Shown: in pieces, positions 1 to 5,169 of the stretch
Numbering within the stretch: the first letter of the stretch is position 1
Layout of the letters: each line of letters opens with the position of its first letter
Origin: Candidatus Caenarcanum sp.
GTDB taxonomy: Bacteria; Cyanobacteriota; Vampirovibrionia; Gastranaerophilales; UBA9971
Direction of reading: 5' to 3'
NCBI GenBank assembly: GCA_020720345.1
Contig: DYOT01000103.1
Span: forward strand, 1-5,169
Length of the DNA stretch: 5,169 bases
Made by a program: the position numbers and the translations under genes
Notes under the pieces: model-generated
Databases searched by the model: none
What the model was told of the DNA's origin: nothing
The model's input: only the letters and a program-made list of their open reading frames with translations

Positions 1-575
1 CAATGTCTGTACAGCTTGCAAAACAATTATTGCTTCTAGGTGCAGAATCCTATATAGGAGCGCTGGTTTCAACTGCTGCAATAAGAGAGCTTGCCCCTGT
101 TATTTCTGCTATTGTGGTATCTGCCCGTGTCGGTTCTGCTATTTCAGCAGAAATAGGCAGCATGAAATCATCTGAGCAAATTGATGCACTTATTGTGCTG
201 GGAATAGACCCTGTAAAGTTTTTAATAGTCCCAAGATTAATAGCTTCAGCAATAATTACCCCTCTTTTAACAGTTGTAGCAGCCTTGTTAATAATTTTTT
301 CAGGAATGTTTCTTGTGAAATATGCTGTAAATCTTAGCTATGAAGTTTATCTTGCCGGTGTAAGAGTTTTTAACAGCACGCAGGATGTTTTCATAATGCT
401 TTTAAAGTCCGTAATCTTCGGAATTTCAATATCAATTATTGCAACCACGTCAGGGCTTCAGGTAGAAGGAGGGGCTGAAGCGGTTGGAAACGCCACTACA
501 AAAACTGTAGTCTGGAGTATAATTTTTATTTTTATTTTCAACTATATTATTACTTCTATTTTTTACAGGATTTAA
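1..575 (+). CDS. mlaE: MlaE/YrbE-family ABC lipid transporter permease (5' partial)
   Basis: Inner-membrane permease subunit of an MCE-type lipid transporter. It forms the transmembrane core between the cytoplasmic ATPase and the periplasmic MCE ring. The frame is open to the left edge, and the 190 residues from the ATG at 3 are the C-terminal three quarters of a family that is usually about 250-260 aa. That ATG is therefore probably internal, and the true start lies outside the window. Family marks, numbered from that Met: REL-x-PV at about 29-33, SARVGSA at about 40-46, AEIGSMK at 49-55, EQIDAL at 58-63 with GIDP at 67-70 (the cytoplasmic coupling segment), and the GG-x-x-x-VG region at about 156-162. 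Hydrophobic stretches lie near 12-40, 74-107, 131-150 and 168-188. It ends one base before the ATPase start, so the two are co-transcribed. Family assignment is firm; the substrate (phospholipid or other lipid) is inferred. Confidence 0.93.
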   Translation, partial: MSVQLAKQLLLLGAESYIGALVSTAAIRELAPVISAIVVSARVGSAISAEIGSMKSSEQIDALIVLGIDPVKFLIVPRLIASAIITPLLTVVAALLIIFSGMFLVKYAVNLSYEVYLAGVRVFNSTQDVFIMLLKSVIFGISISIIATTSGLQVEGGAEAVGNATTKTVVWSIIFIFIFNYIITSIFYRI

Positions 576-576
576 T

Positions 577-1317
577 ATGAAAAATACTGAAAAAAAAGAA
601 CCCATAGTAAGTTTCAGAAATGTCTGCGTTTCTTTTAAAAATAGTACCCGGATATTAAAAGACCTGACATTTGATATTTACCCGAAAGAAATTGTTACCA
701 TAGCAGGTCCTTCAGGCTCTGGAAAAAGCACAATTTTAAGACTGATAAGCGGAATTATTTATGCGGATTCGGGAGAAATAATTGTCAAAGCTGAAAGACT
801 TGGCATGGCTTTTCAAAAAAATGCCCTCTTTAATTCTATAACTGTTCATGAAAATCTTGCTTTAGCTTTAAAAGAAACAACAAATTTAAGCCGCGTGGAA
901 ATAAATAAAAGAGTTAAGGAATCTCTGGAAACAGTTTCGCTTTTACATACGGAAAACATGTATCCTGATGAGCTGTCAGGAGGAATGCAGAAGCGAATAA
1001 GCATAGCAAGAGCGCTTGTACTTTATCCTGAAATAATAATGTATGACGAGCCCAGTACAGGGCTTGATCCGGGTACAGCTTCCAAGCTTGAAGACGATAT
1101 GCTCAGGCTTCGGGATAAAATAGGCTTTACGTCAATAGTTGTAACACATGACCTTAATACAATAGAAAAGGTCTCTGACAGGGTACTTATTCTTTATGAT
1201 GGGAATATCAAGTGGGAAGGCACAATAGAAAAATTTATGACCGATAATTCTCCTTATCCAAAATGTTTTAGGGAAAGATGCTCTATTGAGGATTATTTTA
1301 AAAATGGAGAAAATTAA
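577..1317 (+). CDS. mlaF: MlaF-family ABC transporter ATP-binding protein
   Basis: Cytoplasmic ATPase that energises the MlaE-type permease. It is complete at 246 aa, a normal length for a single nucleotide-binding domain. Visible motifs: Walker A GPSGSGKST at 44-52, Q-loop Gln80, ABC signature LSGGM at 133-137, Walker B IIMYDE with Asp157-Glu158, D-loop region TGLDP at 161-165, and switch His191. All catalytic residues are present, so it should be active. The ATG at 577 is chosen because CAGGA at 566-570 lies 6 bases upstream, inside the end of the permease gene. The 1-base gap upstream and 2-base gap downstream mark it as the middle gene of a three-gene operon. The short C-terminal tail after about residue 220, with Cys230 and Cys235, is not diagnostic. 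Its assignment to lipid transport comes from the neighbours as much as from its own sequence, since ABC ATPases resemble one another. Confidence 0.94.
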   Translation: MKNTEKKEPIVSFRNVCVSFKNSTRILKDLTFDIYPKEIVTIAGPSGSGKSTILRLISGIIYADSGEIIVKAERLGMAFQKNALFNSITVHENLALALKETTNLSRVEINKRVKESLETVSLLHTENMYPDELSGGMQKRISIARALVLYPEIIMYDEPSTGLDPGTASKLEDDMLRLRDKIGFTSIVVTHDLNTIEKVSDRVLILYDGNIKWEGTIEKFMTDNSPYPKCFRERCSIEDYFKNGEN

Positions 1318-1319
1318 TT

Positions 1320-2405
1320 GTGAAAAGTAAAGCAGATCATGAAAAAATCTTGTTTAAAGCCGGAATATTTATAATTTTTACCGTCGCATTATTGATATTC
1401 TCAATTTTATGGCTCAGATATTTTGCATTTTTGCCAGATAAGGTTATTATTGCTAAATTTAAAGAGTGTGGACCTATTTCTACAGGCATGCCCACTTACT
1501 ATCAGGGGGTTGACATTGGAAAAGCCACTAATATAGACTTTTCTAAAGATTTCAGATATACGCTGGTCAGAATTTCCATCTATAAAAAATGTATGAATTT
1601 GCCTAAAAACGTCTATGCGGTGATTAAAACGCAAGGGCTTACCGGACAAAAATATGTAGATATAGTTTATCCTGAAGTCCCATCTTCTGAAATATTGGAA
1701 AATCGCGATGTAATTGAAGGAAAACTTTCCAATATTGAATACATAGTTAAAGGCATCAATAATTTTATAAGCAGGGGTCAAATAAACGAAGTATTGGCGG
1801 AAATCAAACAGAACGCCAATCATATTGCTACAGTCATTAAAAAAACGGATAGAGTGATGACTATTATTGAAGATATACTAAGATCTAACCGCAGTGATAT
1901 AAGAAAACTTATTAACGAAGGGGCTTCAAGTGCAAGCAATCTGAATATTACAACCGACTCAATAAAAAATATTTCTTCTTCTCCTGAACTTAATAAAAAT
2001 ATAAATTCAACCGTAACTAATTTTTTGAGCAGTTCACAAAAGCTTGATAAAGCAATGTCTGATATAGATAAGATAGTGCCGGATGTTAGCAAAATAGTTT
2101 CTGATGTGGATAAGGTTACAGGAAATCAGCAATTTCAGGAGAGTATTGTTAATACTTTTTACGGAACTGATTGTTTCATGAAAAATCTTAACAGCGGGGA
2201 GTTGAATTATTCTATTAATAAACTTCTTAACGATACAGACAGGACTGTTAACAGATATGACTGTATAGGAGGAAGCTTAAGTGAATTAATGAACGAAAGA
2301 TTTTTGCTGATGAGGCTTATGTTCGGTAAGCCCGGAAAATCTTTTGAAAAATGTACTGATTGGGACTGTTTAATGCAGCATCAAAAAGGGAAATATCCCC
2401 CCTAG
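1320..2405 (+). CDS. mlaD: MlaD-family MCE domain protein
   Basis: Membrane-anchored MCE protein, expected to form a periplasmic ring on the permease that binds or channels lipid. It has 361 aa. A single hydrophobic anchor lies at about 12-34 after a short basic cytoplasmic start. One MCE domain follows at about 41-119, with the YYQGVDIGKA segment near 60-69 and the conserved GLTGQKYVDI segment near 106-115. A long C-terminal region (about 140-335) is polar and heptad-like, probably helical coiled coil. Its clearest part is the near-repeat DIDKIVPDVSKIVSDVDKV at 248-266. This tail makes it much longer than E. coli MlaD (about 180 aa), but tailed MCE proteins are common elsewhere. Cysteines at 50, 91, 285, 315, 345 and 350 could pair outside the cytoplasm. 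The start is GTG, supported by GGAG at 1306-1309 with 10 bases of spacing; the TTG two bases earlier runs straight into a stop. It is the last gene of the operon. Confidence 0.9.
   Translation: MKSKADHEKILFKAGIFIIFTVALLIFSILWLRYFAFLPDKVIIAKFKECGPISTGMPTYYQGVDIGKATNIDFSKDFRYTLVRISIYKKCMNLPKNVYAVIKTQGLTGQKYVDIVYPEVPSSEILENRDVIEGKLSNIEYIVKGINNFISRGQINEVLAEIKQNANHIATVIKKTDRVMTIIEDILRSNRSDIRKLINEGASSASNLNITTDSIKNISSSPELNKNINSTVTNFLSSSQKLDKAMSDIDKIVPDVSKIVSDVDKVTGNQQFQESIVNTFYGTDCFMKNLNSGELNYSINKLLNDTDRTVNRYDCIGGSLSELMNERFLLMRLMFGKPGKSFEKCTDWDCLMQHQKGKYPP
2383..2403 (-). terminator. Possible weak intrinsic terminator of the fliI-like gene
   Basis: Read on the minus strand just after the fliI stop, this stretch gives GGGA-TATT-TCCC followed by five T. 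The four-pair stem (arms 2396-2399 and 2388-2391) can be lengthened by three G-U wobbles, which compete with the U tract. It lies inside the last codons of the convergent MCE gene. The stem is short, so this is a suggestion only. Confidence 0.3.
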
Positions 2406-2423
2406 TACAGTCAGGACAGTTTT

Positions 2424-3788
2424 TTATATATCAATTCCTGCCATCATTTGTTTTAAAGTACTTAAAGTACTGTCCATATTGACAGAATCAGAAATTCTTT
2501 GCTGTAAAAAAGCATTTATTTTGGGCATCATCTGGATAGCAAGATCAAGCTTAGGATTAGCACCTTGTTGATACATACCTACATCAATTAAATCTTTGTT
2601 TTCACGATACATAGCAAGCATTTTGCGCATCTTTGCCGCTGCATCCATGTGCTCCTGATCGCATATTTCCGGAAAAAGCCTGCTAATACTTCCTAAAACA
2701 TCAATAGCCGGATAATGGTTCATTTCCGCAACTTTTCGGGAAAGAAATATATGTCCGTCCACAATGCCCCTTACCGTATCAACTACAGGATCATTAATAT
2801 CATCACCTTCCATAAGTACGGTATAAAGTGCTGTTATTGAGCCTTTAGGGCTTGCACCTGTTCTTTCAAGGACTTTTTGCAGCCATGAAAATATTGAAGG
2901 AGGATAACCTTTCATCGTGGGTGGTTCTCCAATGGAAAGACCAACTTCTCTTCCTGCCATAGCACATCTTGTTACAGTATCAGTCATCAGAAAAACTTTT
3001 TTCCCTTCATCCCTAAAATGCTCACAAACAGCAGTAGCTGTCTGAAGAGCTTTTAGTCTTATAAGGGGAGGCTGGTCACCGGTTGAGCAGACAAGCACCG
3101 ATTTCCTCATTCCTTCAGGTCCAAGAGAATTTTCTATAAATTCCTTAACTTCTCTTCCCCGCTCACCGATAAGTGCCAAAACATTAACATCAGCTTCGGA
3201 ATTTCTTGCCATCATTCCGAGCAGCGTGCTTTTTCCTACTCCGCTTCCGGCAAAAAGCCCCATTCTCTGACCCGCACCAAGTGTTAGCATTGAGTCTATA
3301 GTTCTTATCCCTGTAAAAAATTTTGTTTTTATTATTGGGCGTGTAAAAGCATCAGGGGGTGAATTTTCCACAGAAACAAATTTTGCATTGGACGTATTTA
3401 GAGGTTTTCCATCAAGTGGAAGTCCAAGCGGATCTATTAATCTGCCGAGCAAAAAATCGCCCACAGGCACTTTAATTGGTTTTCCTGTTGAAATGACCAT
3501 ACTTCCCTGAGCAATGCCTGCTCCGTCGTATAAAAGCAGCATTTGTGCCACTTCACCTTTAAATGCCACAACTTCAGCCGGTTTTCTACTACCGTCAACA
3601 GTTTCTATATAGCATAAATCACCTATTTTAAGCCCGGGAAGTTTCGCTTCAACTGTTAACCCGAGAAGTTTTGAAACTGTTCCCTTATATTGCCAGGTTT
3701 CTGCATTGCTTATTATGTCAAGCGCCCTGTCTTTTATGGCTTTTAATTTATCTGCTGTATCGTCGTGATTGCTCATTTTGTTTTTCAC
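2424..3788 (-). CDS. fliI: FliI-type flagellar protein export ATPase
   Basis: Cytoplasmic ATPase of the flagellar type III export apparatus, related to F1 beta and to SctN. It hydrolyses ATP as a hexamer, normally held by FliH and FliJ at the export gate. At 454 aa it is full length. Seen in order: an N-terminal barrel-like region at about 33-105, LLGRLIDPLGLPLDG at 113-127, Walker A GSGVGKST at 181-188, GERGRE at 208-213 with presumed catalytic Glu209, Walker B ending FLMTD with Asp270, GYPPSIF at 294-300, and SISRL at 367-371 with Arg370 at the arginine-finger position. The C-terminal segment RENKDLIDVGMYQQGANP at 395-412 and the tail read more like FliI than virulence SctN, though SctN is not fully excluded. 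The start is GTG at 3788 with only a weak AAGAA-like site upstream; ATG at 3776 (450 aa) is equally possible. No flagellar gene adjoins it. Confidence 0.92.
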   Translation of the reverse strand: MKNKMSNHDDTADKLKAIKDRALDIISNAETWQYKGTVSKLLGLTVEAKLPGLKIGDLCYIETVDGSRKPAEVVAFKGEVAQMLLLYDGAGIAQGSMVISTGKPIKVPVGDFLLGRLIDPLGLPLDGKPLNTSNAKFVSVENSPPDAFTRPIIKTKFFTGIRTIDSMLTLGAGQRMGLFAGSGVGKSTLLGMMARNSEADVNVLALIGERGREVKEFIENSLGPEGMRKSVLVCSTGDQPPLIRLKALQTATAVCEHFRDEGKKVFLMTDTVTRCAMAGREVGLSIGEPPTMKGYPPSIFSWLQKVLERTGASPKGSITALYTVLMEGDDINDPVVDTVRGIVDGHIFLSRKVAEMNHYPAIDVLGSISRLFPEICDQEHMDAAAKMRKMLAMYRENKDLIDVGMYQQGANPKLDLAIQMMPKINAFLQQRISDSVNMDSTLSTLKQMMAGIDI

Positions 3789-3805
3789 AGTTTTCTTATT
3801 ACATA

Positions 3806-3811
3806 ATTGTA
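3806..3811 (-). promoter_or_regulatory. Possible -10 element upstream of fliI
   Basis: The minus strand reads TACAAT here, a 5/6 match to TATAAT, and a transcript would start just ahead of the GTG/ATG starts. No convincing -35 box is seen at 16-18 bases; the nearest hexamer, TCTTTA, is poor. In such AT-rich DNA a lone hexamer is weak evidence. Confidence 0.2.
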
Positions 3812-3850
3812 CCTTATTTTATTCTAATTAAAGATATAAAAAAGACTGGA

Positions 3851-3891
3851 AATTTTAAGAAATGTTTAGTTTTGTCTAAATTTTTAAAATT
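3851..3891. repeat. AT-rich imperfect inverted repeat in the divergent intergenic region
   Basis: Outer arms AATTTTAA (3851-3858) and TTAAAATT (3884-3891) are perfect complements. Inner arms TTTAG (3865-3869) and CTAAA (3876-3880) flank a 6-base loop. AAA (3860-3862) can pair with TTT (3881-3883), leaving bulges of one and two bases on the left side. It lies between the divergent fliI-like and hydrolase genes and overlaps the proposed -35 box of the latter. It could be an operator or an RNA hairpin. It has no G/C clamp and could have arisen by chance in AT-rich DNA. Confidence 0.4.
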
Positions 3892-3901
3892 GTAGTATTA
3901 T
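3872..3901 (+). promoter_or_regulatory. Probable sigma70-type promoter for the serine hydrolase gene
   Basis: TTGTCT at 3872-3877 matches TTGACA at four positions, and TATTAT at 3896-3901 matches TATAAT at five, with an 18-base spacer. Transcription would begin near 3908, giving a leader of about 40 bases before the TTG start. The fit is reasonable but the region is very AT-rich, and TACTAT at 3904-3909 is an alternative -10. Confidence 0.4.
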
Positions 3902-3910
3902 CTTACTATA
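3891..3910. repeat. Short inverted repeat over the proposed -10 box
   Basis: TAGTA at 3893-3897 and TACTA at 3904-3908 are inverted around the 6-base loop TTATCT. The arms extend by one G-T wobble and one T-A pair to 3891 and 3910. The dyad covers the proposed -10 hexamer and transcription start, where a repressor would be expected to bind. It has the same 5-6-5 geometry as the inner part of the dyad just upstream, but a different sequence. Confidence 0.3.
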
Positions 3911-3937
3911 TTTATTTTTTTGGGGAATAGGCGAAAC

Positions 3938-3942
3938 AGGAG
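3938..3942 (+). promoter_or_regulatory. Shine-Dalgarno site that decides the hydrolase start
   Basis: AGGAG is the best ribosome-binding match near this gene. It overlaps the GTG at 3942 and lies only 2 bases from the TTG at 3945, so neither can use it. It sits 8 bases before the in-frame TTG at 3951, which is ideal spacing. This favours initiation at TTG 3951. Confidence 0.6.
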
Positions 3943-3950
3943 TGTTGGGT

Positions 3951-5147
3951 TTGAGTTTATATACATCTAATGAAAGAAAAAATGTAAGTAATGAGCTTTC
4001 TCCGCAACGCTCATCCTTCATTCCTGAAAAACAGGCTATAATAAATAATAATTATTATAGAACTTCTGTACAGAGAAGAGAAATGAGAAAAAATATAAGA
4101 AAACATCAGAGCGAAAAATTAAATTATTATGCTTTATTTGCTTTTTTATTCTGCCTAATCATATTTAAAATATTTATTGATAATTTTGATACGCTTTTTT
4201 TGAATAAACTTAAAAATCAGAATATTAAAGCCCCAACAAATATTTCTTTTATGAATCAGGCTGAATATGCACTTGCAAATGGTGGGGATTTTATTGACAC
4301 AAAACTTCTTGATGATGTAAACACTGAGAATCCTTTAATGAAATCACCCGTACTTACCGAAAAAATGTATGGGCTTACTTACAGGCTTAAAAATCTTGCT
4401 GCTCAATATCCTCAACTAAAAACGGGTATTTTTATATGGGATTTCAATACAGGCAAATATGTTGATATTAATGGAGACGAATCCTTTGCAACTGCCAGTA
4501 TAATAAAAATCCCTATAATGTATCAGTTATTTATGAGGGCTGAAAAAGGTTTAATAAGTCTTGATAAGAAGATAAGCCTTGAAAATTATCAATTAGCTGA
4601 AGGTTCCGGCTATTTACAGTATTCTAAACCCGGCAAAATGCTGACATACAAACAACTGTTGAATTTAATGATTCAGGAAAGCGACAATACAGCTACTAAT
4701 ATGATTTTATCCTCAATTGGCGGAATGAATGAGCTTAATCGAGAAATAAAAAGATGGGGGCTGAAATCAACAAGTCTTTCAAACTGGCTTCCTGATCTTA
4801 ATGGAACAAATATTTCAACCCCAAAAGAAATGGGAACTATGCTGTACAATATCGAAAATGCAGATATCCTCTCCATAAAGAGCCGTGCAGAAATTATTAA
4901 TGTAATGAGCCACGTCAGAAACAGATTTTTAATTCAGGCAGGGCTTCCTGATAACGTGAGCTTTATTCATAAAACAGGTGATATAGGTACAATGCTTGGA
5001 GATGCAGGAACAGTAGAACTTCCTAACGGCAGAAAATACATAATAGTAATAATGGTGGAGCGTCCGTGGAATTCTTTTACGGCAAAGCAGTTTATAATTG
5101 ACGCCTCGAAAACAGTTTATAATTCCTATATTACGCAAACCCAGTGA
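3951..5147 (+). CDS. Membrane-anchored class A beta-lactamase-fold serine hydrolase, lacking Glu166
   Basis: Penicillin-recognising serine hydrolase (beta-lactamase2-like family), likely periplasmic and inner-membrane anchored. Numbered from TTG 3951 (398 aa; the GTG at 3942 would add three): a polar, basic N-terminus at 1-56, one hydrophobic segment at about 59-77 (a type II anchor, not a cleaved signal), a linker to about 136, then the catalytic domain to the end. Motifs are Ser183-x-x-Lys186 within TASIIKIP (nucleophile and base), SDN at 244-246 inside QESDNTATN, and Lys341-Thr-Gly within HKTGD. The omega-loop segment NWLPDLN at 278-284 aligns with the class A pattern R-W-E-P-E-L-N, but Leu280 replaces the deacylating Glu166 while Asn284 (Asn170) is kept. 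Acylation by beta-lactams is plausible, but efficient hydrolysis is doubtful. It may be a peptidoglycan-related enzyme or penicillin binder. It is transcribed divergently from the fliI-like gene and overlaps the next gene by 4 bases. Confidence 0.88.
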   Translation: MSLYTSNERKNVSNELSPQRSSFIPEKQAIINNNYYRTSVQRREMRKNIRKHQSEKLNYYALFAFLFCLIIFKIFIDNFDTLFLNKLKNQNIKAPTNISFMNQAEYALANGGDFIDTKLLDDVNTENPLMKSPVLTEKMYGLTYRLKNLAAQYPQLKTGIFIWDFNTGKYVDINGDESFATASIIKIPIMYQLFMRAEKGLISLDKKISLENYQLAEGSGYLQYSKPGKMLTYKQLLNLMIQESDNTATNMILSSIGGMNELNREIKRWGLKSTSLSNWLPDLNGTNISTPKEMGTMLYNIENADILSIKSRAEIINVMSHVRNRFLIQAGLPDNVSFIHKTGDIGTMLGDAGTVELPNGRKYIIVIMVERPWNSFTAKQFIIDASKTVYNSYITQTQ

Positions 5148-5169
5148 AAGCGGCAGTATTTAAAGAACC
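5144..5169 (+). CDS. Start of a downstream gene, possibly zinc-type alcohol dehydrogenase (3' partial)
   Basis: A GTG at 5144 overlaps the hydrolase stop as GTGA and opens a frame reading M-K-A-A-V-F-K-E-P to the window edge. This opening is typical of medium-chain zinc-dependent alcohol/threonine dehydrogenases with an N-terminal GroES-like fold. No clear ribosome-binding site precedes it, so translation would be coupled to the upstream gene. Only nine residues are visible; the product is a guess from the N-terminal pattern, and the start itself is only moderately secure. Confidence 0.4.

Noticed and set aside
3..5. ATG at base 3 as the true start of the permease gene
   Set aside because: The family is about 250-260 aa and the visible part begins well inside the conserved fold. 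The frame is also open to the window edge, so the Met is most likely internal.
1407..2092. Minus-strand open frames opposite the MCE gene
   Set aside because: They lie antisense inside a well-supported MCE gene and their translations show no recognisable family. They are shadow frames.
2407..2420. ACAGT-cagg-ACAGT direct repeat in the convergent gap
   Set aside because: Five-base repeats separated by four bases are expected by chance, and no recombination or binding function is suggested.
2364..2425. Rho-independent terminator for the mla-like operon ending in the T run at 2420-2425
   Set aside because: GACTGT (2364-2369) can pair with ACAGTC (2407-2412), but the loop is long and the T run does not directly follow the stem. 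Nothing hairpin-like lies immediately before the T run.
3671..3895. Plus-strand open frame across the start of fliI and the intergenic region
   Set aside because: It overlaps the fliI coding sequence in antisense. Its translation is low complexity and cysteine/leucine-rich, and it has no supporting family or ribosome-binding site.
3891..3897. TGTAGTA as a BlaI/MecI operator half-site before a beta-lactamase-like gene
   Set aside because: The complementary TACTACA half is absent upstream. The TACTA that is present lies downstream in the opposite arrangement, and no BlaI or BlaR gene is seen in the window.
4673..5138. Minus-strand open frames opposite the hydrolase gene
   Set aside because: They are antisense to the conserved catalytic domain and have no recognisable product.
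3951..5147. Calling the hydrolase an acquired antibiotic-resistance gene
   Set aside because: No mobile element flanks it, its base composition looks like its neighbours, and the catalytic Glu166 equivalent is missing.

Overview
The window is an AT-rich piece of a Gram-negative-type (diderm) bacterial chromosome. It holds five clear or partial genes plus the first codons of a sixth. The diderm inference rests on an MCE lipid-transport gene set (permease, ATPase, MCE protein), which serves an outer membrane, and on a flagellar-type export ATPase. Low GC, frequent GTG/TTG starts, and a cyanobacterial-looking penicillin-binding/beta-lactamase-like protein would fit a non-photosynthetic relative of cyanobacteria (Vampirovibrionia/Melainabacteria, for example Gastranaerophilales). 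That assignment is from memory of family patterns and is tentative.

Layout. Bases 1-2405 (+ strand) carry a tightly packed operon: the 3' part of an MlaE-type permease, then an MlaF-type ABC ATPase after a 1-base gap, then an MlaD-type MCE protein starting at a GTG 2 bases later. The permease runs off the left edge. Bases 2424-3788 (- strand) encode a full-length FliI-type ATPase, convergent with the operon and only 18 bases from its end. Bases 3789-3950 form a divergent intergenic region with a plausible promoter and two AT-rich inverted repeats. Bases 3951-5147 (+) encode a membrane-anchored serine hydrolase of the class A beta-lactamase fold. A further + strand gene starts in a 4-base GTGA overlap with its stop at 5144 and runs off the right edge; its first nine residues resemble a zinc-type alcohol dehydrogenase.

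How the genes work together. The three mla-like genes should form one inner-membrane complex: permease, energising ATPase and periplasmic MCE ring, moving phospholipid or another lipid between membranes. FliI belongs to flagellar protein export, and no flagellar partner (fliH, fliJ, fliF, fliG) is visible beside it. The serine hydrolase would act on the periplasmic face and has Ser-x-x-Lys, SDN and KTG motifs, but no glutamate where class A enzymes have the deacylating Glu166. I see no RNA gene, CRISPR array, insertion sequence or other mobile element. Most of the window is ordinary housekeeping or envelope content. The items most worth a second look are the altered omega loop and the dyads in the divergent promoter region.
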